A stretch of 64,000 nucleotides of DNA, from positions 155,811 through 219,810 of the forward strand of contig NZ_LKIU01000004.1 in assembly GCF_001307035.1 (NCBI RefSeq), read 5' to 3'. Origin of the DNA: Arthrobacter sp. Edens01 (GTDB lineage Bacteria; Actinomycetota; Actinomycetes; Actinomycetales; Micrococcaceae). Below, piece after piece: positions 43,136-52,409 of this stretch. Position numbers and translations under genes: made by a program. Below the pieces are notes generated by a model, which searched no databases, was not told the origin of the DNA, and saw only the letters and a program-made list of their open reading frames with translations. The first letter of the stretch is position 1. Every line of letters begins with the position of its first letter.

Positions 43136-43552
43136 CTAGGCGTGGTTTCCGGACTTGCGCCGCAGCCCGGCAGCGATGCCTGCGACGGCGACTACGCCAC
43201 CAGCGGCGAGGAGAACGCCGGTGGCGTCGGTGCCCTTGTCCGCGGGCGCACCTGTGTTGGCTCCGCCCTTGGGGGTGTTCCCGATCTGATTGTTGACGGG
43301 GGGCACCGTCGTCGTGGTGGGTGATGGAGACGGGGGAACGGGTGACGACGTGGGGCCTTCGCAAGCGACGCCGTCTCCATCTCGGTCCAGGCTCGGCTCA
43401 TAGCCCGGCTGGCCTTCGGCAATGTTGTAAACGCCTTCAGCAGCAGCGGCGTCGCAGTTGGCATACGGCGGAGCCGCGGCAGCCGGCGAAGCTGCCAGTG
43501 CAGTGAAGCCAAATGCGGCCGCAATGGTGAGTCCAGTCAGGGTCTTTTTCAC
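43136..43552 (-). CDS. excalibur-domain surface protein, putative sortase substrate
   Basis: A 138-residue exported protein. Signal peptide (FGFTALAASPAAAA), excalibur calcium module (YANCDAAAAEGVY, PSLDRDGDGVACEG), a Ser/Thr/Pro spacer (SPVPPSPSPTTTTVPP), then a sorting-signal layout: polar motif KGGANTGAPAD, hydrophobic helix VLLAAGGVVAVAGIAAGL and basic tail RRKSGNHA. No LPXTG is present; GANTG could be an LAXTG-like variant. GTG 43552 has GGAGG upstream. Co-transcribed with the class F sortase that probably processes it. Confidence 0.85.
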   Translation of the reverse strand: MKKTLTGLTIAAAFGFTALAASPAAAAPPYANCDAAAAEGVYNIAEGQPGYEPSLDRDGDGVACEGPTSSPVPPSPSPTTTTVPPVNNQIGNTPKGGANTGAPADKGTDATGVLLAAGGVVAVAGIAAGLRRKSGNHA

Positions 43553-43940
43553 GATCGAACCTCCGGTTCATCGAGTAATTAGGACCCGCGACAGAGTACG
43601 AAACAGGTATTTTCCCGAGAACCGAAATCGGAGGAATTGACCTGGGCTGACTGCGATTCGTTGGCAGCGCCGATTCTGCCCGCCAGTACTGAGGGCACCT
43701 ATTGACAGGAGCCCGAACGAGACCCCCGCATTGCGTTTGGATAACGTTCCGGAAACCCCTTGCCGTGATCCACATCACGGGGATATGTTGTGCTCGCCTA
43801 CAAATTGTCGGTAGGGGTATCGACAGGGGCGCTACAGCGTTGTATCCGCTCGATCCAGCCGTCCGGGTCACAAGGATGTTTCCCGTAGTCTCGCCGTGCA
43901 GTGCCTTGCCGGCGGCAGGATCCTTTTCAAAGGTTCGACC
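43553..43940 (+). promoter_or_regulatory. 388-bp divergent intergenic region with CRP-like palindrome
   Basis: It separates the leftward excalibur-sortase operon from the rightward sugar ABC operon. CCGTGATCCACATCACGG (43763-43780) has perfect 7-bp arms matching the GTGA-N6-TCAC core of CRP/GlxR sites. This would link the sugar operon to cAMP control. No coding frame in the region is convincing. Confidence 0.7.
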
Positions 43941-45062
43941 ATGAGCAAAAGAAAGAATGTTTCGGCCCTTTTCCTGGCGTTCGGCCTGACAGCAGGTATG
44001 GCGGCCTGCGCCCCCGCCGGCACCACGAACAGCGACAGTGAAGGCGGCGACGGCGTCGAATGCAACGTGGGAATCTCCATGCCCACCCGCAGCCTGGAAC
44101 GCTGGATCAATGACGGCGAAGGGCTGAAGGAAAACCTCGAAGCCCGGGACTGCACCGTCGACCTGCAGTACGCCGATGACAAAACCGACCAGCAGATCAG
44201 CCAGATCCAGAACCAGGTGGCCGGCGGCGCCAAGATCCTGGTAGTCGCAGCGATCGACGGCGAAACGCTGGCTCCGGTCCTGGAAGACGCCAAGTCCCAG
44301 GACGTCACCGTGATCGCCTATGACCGGCTGATCAACGGCACAGACGCCGTGGACTACTACGCCACATTCGACAACTACCAGGTGGGCCAGCTTCAGGGCC
44401 AGTTCATCGAGGAGGAGCTTGGCTTGGCCGACGGCGAGGGTCCGTACAACCTTGAGCCGTTCGCCGGCAGTCCGGATGACAACAACGCCAAGTTCTTCTT
44501 CTCCGGTGCCTGGGACGTGCTGCTTCCCTACGTGGAGAGCGGCCAGCTGGTGGTTCCCTCCGGCAAGTCCCCGGCGTCCAATGACGACTGGACCTCCATC
44601 GGCATCCTCGGCTGGGGATCCGCGGACGCGCAGGCGGAAATGGATAACCGCCTGCAGTCCTTCTACACCGGCGGCGACAAGGTCGACGTCGTGCTTTCTC
44701 CCAATGACAGCCTGGCGCTGGGCATCGAACAGTCCCTCGCCAGTGCCGGATACACGCCGGGCACGGACTGGCCGGTGATCACCGGCCAGGACGGCGACGT
44801 CGCGAACATCAAGGCAATCCTGGGTGACCAGCAGTCCATGACGGTCTGGAAGGACACCCGTGAACTGGGCGCCCAGGTGGACACCATGATCGAGCAGATA
44901 GTCAACGGCGACGAGGTGGAGGTCACTGACACCGAGACCTATGACAACGGGGTGAAGGTGGTTCCCACCTACATCCTTGAGCCGCAGGTCGTGGTTAAGG
45001 ACGAGGTCCAGTCGAAGCTGGTGGACTCCGGCTTCGTGGAGGCCGGCGACGTCGGTCTCTAG
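43941..45062 (+). CDS. chvE: ChvE-type sugar-binding lipoprotein
   Basis: A 373-residue periplasmic-binding-fold lipoprotein with lipidated Cys at 23 (GMAAC). It matches the multiple-sugar (xylose, arabinose, galactose) binding proteins: [58 protein letters not shown] and [20 protein letters not shown]. Start ATG 43941 ([10 protein letters not shown]). First gene of the binding protein, ATPase, permease operon. Confidence 0.92.
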   Translation: MSKRKNVSALFLAFGLTAGMAACAPAGTTNSDSEGGDGVECNVGISMPTRSLERWINDGEGLKENLEARDCTVDLQYADDKTDQQISQIQNQVAGGAKILVVAAIDGETLAPVLEDAKSQDVTVIAYDRLINGTDAVDYYATFDNYQVGQLQGQFIEEELGLADGEGPYNLEPFAGSPDDNNAKFFFSGAWDVLLPYVESGQLVVPSGKSPASNDDWTSIGILGWGSADAQAEMDNRLQSFYTGGDKVDVVLSPNDSLALGIEQSLASAGYTPGTDWPVITGQDGDVANIKAILGDQQSMTVWKDTRELGAQVDTMIEQIVNGDEVEVTDTETYDNGVKVVPTYILEPQVVVKDEVQSKLVDSGFVEAGDVGL

Positions 45063-45078
45063 GGCAGCCCCGCCCCGC

Positions 45079-45120
45079 GGGGCACGACGACGACGGCGCC
45101 CGCCACCGCCGTCGTGCCCC
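45079..45120 (+). other. intercistronic hairpin in the sugar ABC operon
   Basis: GGGGCACGACG (45079-45089) pairs perfectly with CGTCGTGCCCC (45110-45120) between the binding-protein and ATPase genes, without a T-run. It probably stabilises the upstream message or attenuates downstream expression, giving excess binding protein. Confidence 0.65.
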
Positions 45121-45147
45121 GCACCCTCCGGAAAGAACAGGCAAGAA

Positions 45148-46755
45148 ATGATCGATCAGGACGTCATCCTTTCCATGGACGGCATCGTGAAGGAGTTCAA
45201 CGGCGTCCGCGCGCTCGACGGCGTGTCCGTCGCCGTTCGGCGCGGTGAAGTGCACGGAATCTGCGGCGAGAACGGCGCTGGGAAATCCACGCTGATGAAC
45301 GTGCTCAGCGGCGTGTACCCGCACGGCAGCTACTCCGGCACCATCTCCCTGGACGGGGAGGAGGTCCGCTACGGCTCCATCAATGACAGCGAGCGGGACG
45401 GGGTGGTGATCATCCACCAGGAGCTGGCGCTCAGTCCGTTCCTGTCCATCGCGGAGAACATCTTCCTGGGCAACGAGGTGCAGCGCGGCGGGGTGATCGA
45501 CTGGAACCAGACCAACCTGCAGGCCGCCGCCCTGCTCAAACGCGTTGGGCTGGATGAGAACCCGGCCACGAAGATCCTGGAACTCGGCGTCGGCAAGCAG
45601 CAGCTGGTGGAAATCGCCAAGGCGCTGTCCAAGGAAGTGAAGCTGCTGATCCTGGATGAGCCGACGGCGGCACTGAACGACGGCGACTCGGCGCACCTTT
45701 TGGGGCTGATCGACCAGCTGCGCGAGGGCGGGATCACCTCCATTGTCATCTCCCACAAGCTCAAGGAAATCCGGGCCATTGCCGACACCGTCACCGTGAT
45801 CCGGGACGGGAAAACGATCGACTCCTTCCCTGTGGAGGACAACGGTGAAATTGAAACCCGGATCATCCGTGCCATGGTCGGCCGGCCGCTGGACAGCCAG
45901 TTCCCGGACCGGGACCCGCAGGTTGGGGAGGAGAAGTTCCGGGTGGAGGACTGGACCGTCCACCACCCGATCGACGTCGACCGCGTGGTGGTCAACGATG
46001 TGTCCTTTAACGTGCGCGCCGGGGAGATCGTCGGGTTTGCCGGGCTGATGGGCGCCGGGCGCACCGAGCTGGCGATGAGTATCTTCGGCCGGTCCTGGGG
46101 GACCGGGGTGTCCGGGCGGGTCTATAAGGACGGCGTCGAAATCCAGACCCGCTCGGTGGGGGAAGCCATCCGGCACGGACTGGCGTACGTCAGCGAGGAC
46201 CGCAAGCGGTACGGGCTGAACCTGATCGGGTCCGTGGTGGTGAACGTGTCCGCTGCGGCGCTGGGGAAACTGGCCCGGCTGGGCGTGATCGACAAGCACC
46301 GCGAATACGCCGTGGCGGATGACTACCGGCAGAAAATGAACATCCGCACACCGTCCGTGGCGTCCGTGGTGGCGAACCTGTCCGGCGGAAACCAGCAGAA
46401 GGTGGTGCTGAGCAAATGGATCTATTCCGGACCGGACGTGCTGATCCTGGACGAACCCACCCGGGGCATCGACGTCGGCGCCAAGTTCGAGATTTACGGA
46501 ATCATCAACGAGATGGCCGCGCAGGGCAAAGCCGTGATCGTCATTTCAAGCGAGCTGCCGGAGCTGATCGGGCTCTGCGACCGCATCTACACCATCGCCG
46601 AAGGCCGGCTCACCGCCGAAGTTCCCCGCGAAGACGCCACGCAGGAAGAACTGATGCGGCACATGACCGCCGCCAGGACCGGATCAGGGACGGCTGCCCG
46701 TCCTGAATCCGCCCAAACTGAATCCGCCCGAATTGAAGGAGCACAGGGCCAGTGA
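45148..46755 (+). CDS. gguA: sugar ABC transporter ATPase (GguA/MmsA-like)
   Basis: A 535-residue double-ATPase of the CUT2 family. First half: Walker [14 protein letters not shown], signature [16 protein letters not shown], Walker [12 protein letters not shown]. Second half: the degenerate Walker [26 protein letters not shown] and [13 protein letters not shown]. Start ATG 45148 is preceded by GAAAGAACAGGCAAG. It ends in a Glu/Ser-rich tail, and the stop overlaps the permease GTG start by 4 bp. Confidence 0.95.
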   Translation: MIDQDVILSMDGIVKEFNGVRALDGVSVAVRRGEVHGICGENGAGKSTLMNVLSGVYPHGSYSGTISLDGEEVRYGSINDSERDGVVIIHQELALSPFLSIAENIFLGNEVQRGGVIDWNQTNLQAAALLKRVGLDENPATKILELGVGKQQLVEIAKALSKEVKLLILDEPTAALNDGDSAHLLGLIDQLREGGITSIVISHKLKEIRAIADTVTVIRDGKTIDSFPVEDNGEIETRIIRAMVGRPLDSQFPDRDPQVGEEKFRVEDWTVHHPIDVDRVVVNDVSFNVRAGEIVGFAGLMGAGRTELAMSIFGRSWGTGVSGRVYKDGVEIQTRSVGEAIRHGLAYVSEDRKRYGLNLIGSVVVNVSAAALGKLARLGVIDKHREYAVADDYRQKMNIRTPSVASVVANLSGGNQQKVVLSKWIYSGPDVLILDEPTRGIDVGAKFEIYGIINEMAAQGKAVIVISSELPELIGLCDRIYTIAEGRLTAEVPREDATQEELMRHMTAARTGSGTAARPESAQTESARIEGAQGQ

Positions 46756-47960
46756 CCACAACTACTCCTGAACAGGCCAAGACACCGGCCCCGCCGCCTG
46801 CCGGAGGCCACGGCCGGAAACGGATGCGGATCGACCTGAGCCAGTACGGCATCCTCGCCGCACTGGTGGTGATCGTGCTGCTGTTCCAGGTCCTCACCGG
46901 CGGCCGGCTGCTGTATCCGGGCAACGTCAGCAACCTCATCCAGCAGAACGCGTACGTGCTGATCTTGGCGATCGGCATGGTCATGGTGATTATCGCCGGG
47001 CACATCGATCTGTCCGTGGGCTCGGTGGTCGCCACAGTGGGGGCCATCGCCGCCCTGGCGATGAACAACTGGGGCATGCCCTGGTGGGCCGCCGTCATTC
47101 TCTCCCTGGTGGTGGGGGCACTGATCGGGGCGTGGCAGGGATTCTGGGTGGCGTTCGTGGGGATACCCGCGTTCATTGTCACGCTGGCCGGCATGCTGGT
47201 GTTCCGCGGGGTCGCGCTGATCCTGCTCACCGGCGGAACCATCAGCGGCCTGCCCAGGCCGTTCAACGCGATCGGCAACGGAACGCTGCCGGCCACCGGC
47301 ACCCCGGACCTGCTCACGCTGGGTATTGGGGCGCTCGCGTCCGTGGCACTGGTGGTGCAGCAGCTGAAGGCCCGCAGCGACCTGCGCAAGCTGGATCTGC
47401 CGCGGGAGCGGACGGCGTCGTTCGTGTTCAAGAACGCCGTGGCCGTGGCCGCGATCATGTACCTCTGCTATCTGCTGGCCTTCAACCGCGGCACGCCGAT
47501 CATCCTGATCATCCTGGCGGCCCTGGTGCTGGCGTATTCGTTCCTGTTGAACCGAACGGTGTTTGGCCGGCACATCTACGCGATGGGCGGGAACCTGAAC
47601 GCGGCGATGATGTCCGGTGTGAAAACCCGCTGGGTGAACTTCATGGTCTTCGTGAACATGGGCTTCCTTGCCGGTCTCGCAGCCGTGGTCAGCACGGCGC
47701 GTGCCGGTGGTGCCGTGGCGTCGGCGGGCGGCGGGTTTGAGCTGGATGCGATTGCTGCCGTGTTTATTGGCGGTGCGTCGGTGCAGGGCGGTGTTGGCAC
47801 TGTGGTGGGTGCGGTGATCGGCGGGCTGGTGATGGGCGTGCTGAACCAGGGCTTGTCCATCCTGTCCGTGGACGCCGCCTGGCAGCAGGTGATCAAGGGC
47901 CTGGTACTGCTGCTTGCTGTTGCGGTCGGTTTTGCCCGGCGGGGGAGGAGAGCGCGGTAG
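46752..47960 (+). CDS. gguB: sugar ABC transporter permease (GguB/MmsB-like)
   Basis: A 402-residue CUT2 permease with about ten helices: [77 protein letters not shown] and [21 protein letters not shown] start at 46752. A decayed fragment of a second copy lies at 62165-62388. Completes a full transporter for xylose or related monosaccharides. Confidence 0.95.
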   Translation: MTTTTPEQAKTPAPPPAGGHGRKRMRIDLSQYGILAALVVIVLLFQVLTGGRLLYPGNVSNLIQQNAYVLILAIGMVMVIIAGHIDLSVGSVVATVGAIAALAMNNWGMPWWAAVILSLVVGALIGAWQGFWVAFVGIPAFIVTLAGMLVFRGVALILLTGGTISGLPRPFNAIGNGTLPATGTPDLLTLGIGALASVALVVQQLKARSDLRKLDLPRERTASFVFKNAVAVAAIMYLCYLLAFNRGTPIILIILAALVLAYSFLLNRTVFGRHIYAMGGNLNAAMMSGVKTRWVNFMVFVNMGFLAGLAAVVSTARAGGAVASAGGGFELDAIAAVFIGGASVQGGVGTVVGAVIGGLVMGVLNQGLSILSVDAAWQQVIKGLVLLLAVAVGFARRGRRAR

Positions 47961-47984
47961 GCGGGGTCCAGTAGGCTTCCCGCC

Positions 47985-48497
47985 ATGGGGAATACACACA
48001 CGCCCGAAGGGGCGGACCACGACTACTACCGGCGGCCTGCGGACGGCGTGGAGCCGCAGCGTTCGATGCAGATGCCTTCCGTGCAGATTGTCGACGACGG
48101 CGCGGGGAACGGAGGTTCTGTGCACGTCGGCGCTGGAGCTGACGCGGCCGGGGCCGGTGGCAGTGGGCGTTCCGGTATTCAGGAGCTAGGTCAGGCGGAA
48201 CCTGCGGGCGCGGTTCCCGCTCCTGTCCCGGTCTGGCAGCGATTCAACTTTGCGCTCACTGCAGCCTGGACCCTTGTCGCAGTCCTGCTGGCCGTAGGCC
48301 TGGCGTGGCTGACCGGTGCGTTCTCCGCGCCGCAGATGTACTACGACCCGTCCACTAACCAGCCTTCCGACGGCTCCAGTACCGTCATCACGATGAACCT
48401 CTACAGCATGGGCCCGTTCATGTTCCTGTTCGGGATCCTGGGGGCTTTCACGCTGCTGGTGGTGCAGAGTGCGCGGTTCCGGCGGCCGGGCCGGTAA
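47985..48497 (+). CDS. small membrane protein, duplicate 1
   Basis: A 170-residue protein. The N-terminal 60 residues are hydrophilic (DHDYYRRPADGVEPQ, PSVQIVDDGAG) and two helices follow (FALTAAWTLVAVLLAVGLAWL and MFLFGILGAFTLLVVQSARF). It and the next gene are tandem duplicates, including the upstream words GTAGGCT and the start MGNTxTP. No known family. It is only 24 bp after the permease stop and may be read with that operon. Confidence 0.75.
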   Translation: MGNTHTPEGADHDYYRRPADGVEPQRSMQMPSVQIVDDGAGNGGSVHVGAGADAAGAGGSGRSGIQELGQAEPAGAVPAPVPVWQRFNFALTAAWTLVAVLLAVGLAWLTGAFSAPQMYYDPSTNQPSDGSSTVITMNLYSMGPFMFLFGILGAFTLLVVQSARFRRPGR

Positions 48498-48567
48498 CCC
48501 GTCTCTGGTCGGGTACGCCCGGTGAGGGAAGGATGCCCGGTAAGCGGGGTTCGGTAGGCTACCCGGC

Positions 48568-49056
48568 ATGGGGAACACACAGACGCCTGACGGGACAGAC
48601 TACGACTACTACCGGCGGCCCGCGGACGGCATTGAACCAGAGTGGCAGCGGCAGCCATCCGTGCAGATTGTTGATGACGGAGCCGGCACCGGTGCGGTGC
48701 CTGGCTCTGCCGGGGCAGCCGGCGATGGGCGGGAACCAATGGAGCCGAGGCCCACGGGGCCTGCGGGTGTGCCGCCGGACTCTCTGCCGTTCTGGCAGCG
48801 GTTCAACCTTGCGCTGGCGGCAGCGTGGGTCTTGGTCGGGCTGCTTTTGGCAGCGGGTCTGGCATGGTTCACCGGGGTTCTGCCCCCGTCGCAGATGATC
48901 TTCGACCCTTCGGGGAACAACTTGAATCCTCCCTCGAGCGTGATCGTCATGAACCTCCAAAGCATGGGTTCGCTGCCATTCCTGTTCGGACTTATGGGCG
49001 CGTTCACCCTGCTGACGGTGCAGGCGGCGGGGTTCCGGCGGAAGGCCCGGTCCTAG
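48568..49056 (+). CDS. small membrane protein, duplicate 2
   Basis: A 162-residue paralogue of the previous gene (DYDYYRRPADGIEPE, PSVQIVDDGAGTG, FWQRFNLALAAAWVLVGLLL, FGLMGAFTLLTVQAAGF). The central linker and the loop between helices have diverged most. A third, broken copy of the C-terminal helix is at 62803-62911. Function unknown. Confidence 0.75.
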   Translation: MGNTQTPDGTDYDYYRRPADGIEPEWQRQPSVQIVDDGAGTGAVPGSAGAAGDGREPMEPRPTGPAGVPPDSLPFWQRFNLALAAAWVLVGLLLAAGLAWFTGVLPPSQMIFDPSGNNLNPPSSVIVMNLQSMGSLPFLFGLMGAFTLLTVQAAGFRRKARS

Positions 49057-49151
49057 CACCGGCCGCACCCGTTTAGTCTTCTCGCGGGTGTCTTGGGCTG
49101 CTGCGACATGTGACCGTCAGTTTGCAGACTCTGACAGGTCGCCACTGTAGG

Positions 49152-49163
49152 ATTGTAGACAAG
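49152..49163. promoter_or_regulatory. operator ATTGTAGACAAG before the FCD GntR gene
   Basis: It shares AGGATTGTnGACAA with the site at 54644-54655. Position 52 bp upstream of the likely regulator start suggests autoregulation. Confidence 0.6.
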
Positions 49164-49214
49164 TTACAGTGCTGCCTTCGCTGGACTGCGCGTCCTCGGA
49201 AGGCCCCTAGCGAA

Positions 49215-49904
49215 GTGTGGTTTCCGTTGGCAATCTTTGAGCCCGTAGTCCGCGAGTCAACGCCGTCGATCATTGCCGGAAAACTGAGGACTGCCATTGG
49301 CCGGGGGCAGATTCCGGCCGGCAGCCAGCTGGTGGAAACCGAGCTGGCACGGGAGCTGGGCGTGAGCCGCGGACCGTTGCGGGAAGCCATGCAGCGCCTC
49401 ACCCAGGAGGGCCTGCTGATCAGCATCCGAAACCGCGGGATCTTCGTCATCACCATGACGGAGGAGGAAGTGCAGGACATGTACGTGGCGCGCACCGCCG
49501 TCGAACGTGCCGCAGCCGAACTGATCCTGCAGAAGGACGGCGGCAAGGACATCGCCGCACAGCTTTCACGCGTGGTCAAAGCCATGAAAAAGGCGGCCGA
49601 CAAAGCGGACCTCGATGCCATGTCCGAAGCGGACATGGAGTACCACTCCACGCTGGTCGCAGCAGCTGAAAGCCCGCGCCTGAGCCGGATGCACAACACC
49701 CTCCTCACCGAGACCCGCATGTGCCTCACCGCTCTGGAACAGCGTTATCCCGACCCGCACACCCGGGTGGGTGAACACCAGGCTATTGCCGATGCGCTGG
49801 CGAAAGATGACCAGGATCTGGTGGGGAAACTGCTGATCCGGCACATGGACGATGCCCTGGACCGGCTGACCGGCAGCGGGAGCGCTGACGCCGCAACTGC
49901 CTAG
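49215..49904 (+). CDS. FCD-type GntR regulator of the 50-62 kb catabolic cluster
   Basis: About 229 residues. Winged helix (LRTAIGRGQIPAGSQLVETE, LARELGVSRGPLREAMQRLT) and FCD domain with metal ligands in EADMEYHSTLVAAAESPRLS and VGEHQAIADALA. Start is unsure: GTG 49215 or TTG 49227 fit the alignment better than the frame's first codon at 49110, which runs across the operator. It converges on the M20 gene, 28 bp away, and shares an operator with the divergent promoter at 54.65 kb. Confidence 0.9.
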   Translation: MWFPLAIFEPVVRESTPSIIAGKLRTAIGRGQIPAGSQLVETELARELGVSRGPLREAMQRLTQEGLLISIRNRGIFVITMTEEEVQDMYVARTAVERAAAELILQKDGGKDIAAQLSRVVKAMKKAADKADLDAMSEADMEYHSTLVAAAESPRLSRMHNTLLTETRMCLTALEQRYPDPHTRVGEHQAIADALAKDDQDLVGKLLIRHMDDALDRLTGSGSADAATA

Positions 49905-49932
49905 CGGGCGGCTATTCCGTGCCGAAGGCTCG

Positions 49933-51129
49933 TCAACAAACAGACCCGTGCCGCAGGCACATCAGTGCATAGGCCCGGGCCGCGGCCAGCAGTTCAGCCA
50001 CACTCACGGATTCGTTGACCTGATGCGCCTGGTCATTGAGACCGCCGGGACCCATCACGATCACCGGTATGCTGAAGTCCCGGGCAATAAACCCGCCGTC
50101 GCACGCCGCGGTCCAGCCCGTGACGGCACTGTCCACGCCAACTTCCGCCAACGCGGAGACAGTACCCGCAACCAGGGGATGGCCGGAGGTCGTGCGGAAC
50201 CCGGGCATCTCCATGGTCACGGTCCCTTCGACGGTGATCCCATCGGAGTCGATCCCCGCTGCCCGGATCCCGGCGAGAAGCGAGGCCAGGATCTCCTCCG
50301 GATCCTCGCCGGGCATCAGTCGCCGGTCCAAGGACAGATGGCAGGAATCGGCGACCATCGAGGTGCCGGTTCCGCCGCGGATCATACCGGTGTTCCAGGA
50401 ACCCGAACCCAGCAGAGGATCGGCGTCAGCCTGCAGCCGGGCGTGGTCCGCGCGGACCAGATCCAGGATCCGTGCCGCCGCATCGATGGCGTTGCGGCCG
50501 TCCGCAGGTCGCCCGGAGTGTGCTGACTTCCCGGTGACGTGCAGTTCGAGATAACTGTCGCCGCGGCAGGCTATGACTGTTTCGAGGTCTGTTGGTTCGG
50601 CCACCACGCACGCGGAATAGGGGAACGGGCCGGTGCCCGCGGTGAAGGCCCGGATGCCGAGACCGAGGTCTTCCTCATCCACGGTGCACGCAAGGGCAGC
50701 GGGCCCGGGCAGCTCGACGCCGGCAGTCCGCAGCGCCCTCAGCGCAATCAGGATGGCAGCCAAGCCGCCCTTCATGTCCGTGGAACCCCGGCCATACAGC
50801 CGCCCGCCGCGGACATACGGTTCAAACGCAGGCCGGTCCCAGCCGGAACCGGCGGGCACAACGTCGGAATGCCCCAGAAAGAGCAGGCCCGGCCGGGTGC
50901 CGCCCGGCAGCACCGCGGTGAGGTTCGGCCGGTCGGGAGCCACCTCGGACACCATCACTTCCAGCCCGGCCGCCCGGGCAAACTCCGCCAGCACCACGAC
51001 GGTGGCAGCTTCGGTTCCACCGGGGTTTTCCCCGCCGGCAGAAATCAGCTCCGAGGCAAGCGCCACCAGTTCGTCTTCCCGGATGAGCTCCAGGACGGTC
51101 TCTTCCATAACGGAGGGCTTAACGCTCAC
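49933..51129 (-). CDS. M20-family deacylase/peptidase (ArgE/DapE-like)
   Basis: A 398-residue co-catalytic metallohydrolase. Metal ligands lie in FLGHSDVVPAG, GRGSTDMKGGLAA, CTVDEEDLGLG and the C-terminal GGLNDQAHQVNESVSV. Family members remove acyl groups from acylated amino acids or cleave dipeptides. GTG start at 51129 overlaps the upstream aminotransferase stop by 4 bp. Last gene of the leftward catabolic arm; a decayed copy of its 3' part is at 62408-62790. In this context an N-acyl amino acid intermediate is a reasonable substrate. Confidence 0.92.
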   Translation of the reverse strand: MSVKPSVMEETVLELIREDELVALASELISAGGENPGGTEAATVVVLAEFARAAGLEVMVSEVAPDRPNLTAVLPGGTRPGLLFLGHSDVVPAGSGWDRPAFEPYVRGGRLYGRGSTDMKGGLAAILIALRALRTAGVELPGPAALACTVDEEDLGLGIRAFTAGTGPFPYSACVVAEPTDLETVIACRGDSYLELHVTGKSAHSGRPADGRNAIDAAARILDLVRADHARLQADADPLLGSGSWNTGMIRGGTGTSMVADSCHLSLDRRLMPGEDPEEILASLLAGIRAAGIDSDGITVEGTVTMEMPGFRTTSGHPLVAGTVSALAEVGVDSAVTGWTAACDGGFIARDFSIPVIVMGPGGLNDQAHQVNESVSVAELLAAARAYALMCLRHGSVC

Positions 51130-52406
51130 GCACCCGCCCCGGAATCCAGCCCCGCCAGCTCCCGGTCCATCGCCCGGCGCAGCCGGAGAATGCCTTCCTC
51201 AGCCCGCTCGGGAGTGGTGGACGCGAAGCAGAGCCGCAGGGCGTCGTCGAACTTCCCGCTGGGAGACAGCGCCGGCCCGGGGATAAAGGCAACCCCTTCT
51301 GCCAGGGCCGTCTCAAAGAGTTTCTGCGTGGAGATCCGCGCGTCCGGTCCCTGCAGGGTGAGCCAGAGGAAAAAGCCGCCCTCGGGATCGGTGGTGGTGA
51401 TGCGGCTGCCCAGATGCCGGTGCAGGTTCTCTTGCATGGCGTCCTTGCGGCGCTTGTACTCGGTGCGCAGTCCAGCGAGGTGGTCGTTCAGGCCGCCGCG
51501 GCGGATGAACTCAGCGACGAGGTGCTGGGCAGGAACATTGGTGCACGTGTCCATGGCCTGCTTGGCGTTGATGACCAGCTGCCGGAGTGAGGGATCGGTG
51601 TCCACCCAGCCCACGCGCAGGCCGGGGGCCAGGATCTTGGAGAACGTGCGGACCGAGAAGAGCAGCGGATCGCCCGGGCTCAGCGCCTGCAGCGACGGCA
51701 GATCCTCACCCTGGAAACGGAGCAGGCCGTAGGGGTCGTCGTCGATGATGACGGCGTTCCACTCGTGGGCCAGTTCCAGCAGCCGGTGCCTCCGCTCCAG
51801 GGAGAGGGTGACGCCGGAGGGATTCTGGAAGTTGGGGATCGTGTAAATGGCCTTCGGCGTCCGCCCGGCCGCGGCGATAAGCTCCGGCAGGGCCTCCACG
51901 ATCAGACCGTCCTGGTCCACCGGGGCTTCCAGCAGGTCCGCGCCGTAGCTCAGCGCGGTGGCGCTGCCGTTGGTGTAGGTGGGGCTCTCCACGATCACCA
52001 GGTCACCGGGATTGATGAAGATCTTGCAGGCCAGGTCCAGGCCCTGCATGCCTCCTGCGGTGATGGTGATGCGGTCGGCGTCCACAGGGTCCGCGGTTCC
52101 GGCCAGATAGTCCACCAGCGCCTCCAGCAGCACCGGTTCGCCCTCGGTGGCGCCGTAGGTCAGGGAGCTGTGGTCCAGCACCTGTGCGGCAATATCCCTG
52201 AACTCCTCCAGCGGCACTGCTTCGTCGGCCGGGGAACCCATGGCGAAACGGACAATGTCATGTGTCTGGGACGCCAGCAGCGAGGTACTTGAATCAATCA
52301 CGGAGCCCACCAGCCCGGCGGCACGGTCTGCCAGGGGAAGTATGGCCCGGTCGCCAGCGGCGGAACGCGTCGGCTGGGAGCGGGCGGCGTAGGAGTTCAC
52401 GGTCAT
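51126..52406 (-). CDS. PLP-dependent class I/II aminotransferase (2-aminoadipate/MocR-like)
   Basis: A 426-residue fold-type I enzyme. Key features are TAGGMQGLDLACKIFINPGD, PNFQNPSGVTLSLERR, IDDDPYGLLRFQGE and the Schiff-base Lys in VRTFSKILAPGLRVGW. It is closest in style to LysN/2-aminoadipate aminotransferases and to the enzyme half of MocR proteins, but has no DNA-binding domain. It lies between the M24 and M20 genes in one operon. A decarboxylase is less likely. Confidence 0.9.
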   Translation of the reverse strand: MTVNSYAARSQPTRSAAGDRAILPLADRAAGLVGSVIDSSTSLLASQTHDIVRFAMGSPADEAVPLEEFRDIAAQVLDHSSLTYGATEGEPVLLEALVDYLAGTADPVDADRITITAGGMQGLDLACKIFINPGDLVIVESPTYTNGSATALSYGADLLEAPVDQDGLIVEALPELIAAAGRTPKAIYTIPNFQNPSGVTLSLERRHRLLELAHEWNAVIIDDDPYGLLRFQGEDLPSLQALSPGDPLLFSVRTFSKILAPGLRVGWVDTDPSLRQLVINAKQAMDTCTNVPAQHLVAEFIRRGGLNDHLAGLRTEYKRRKDAMQENLHRHLGSRITTTDPEGGFFLWLTLQGPDARISTQKLFETALAEGVAFIPGPALSPSGKFDDALRLCFASTTPERAEEGILRLRRAMDRELAGLDSGAGA

Positions 52407-52409
52407 CGG

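Noticed and set aside
49933-51129. M20 gene called as DoeB
   Set aside because: Canonical DoeB/EutE belongs to the AstE/aspartoacylase family; M20 similarity supports only a deacylase of unknown substrate.
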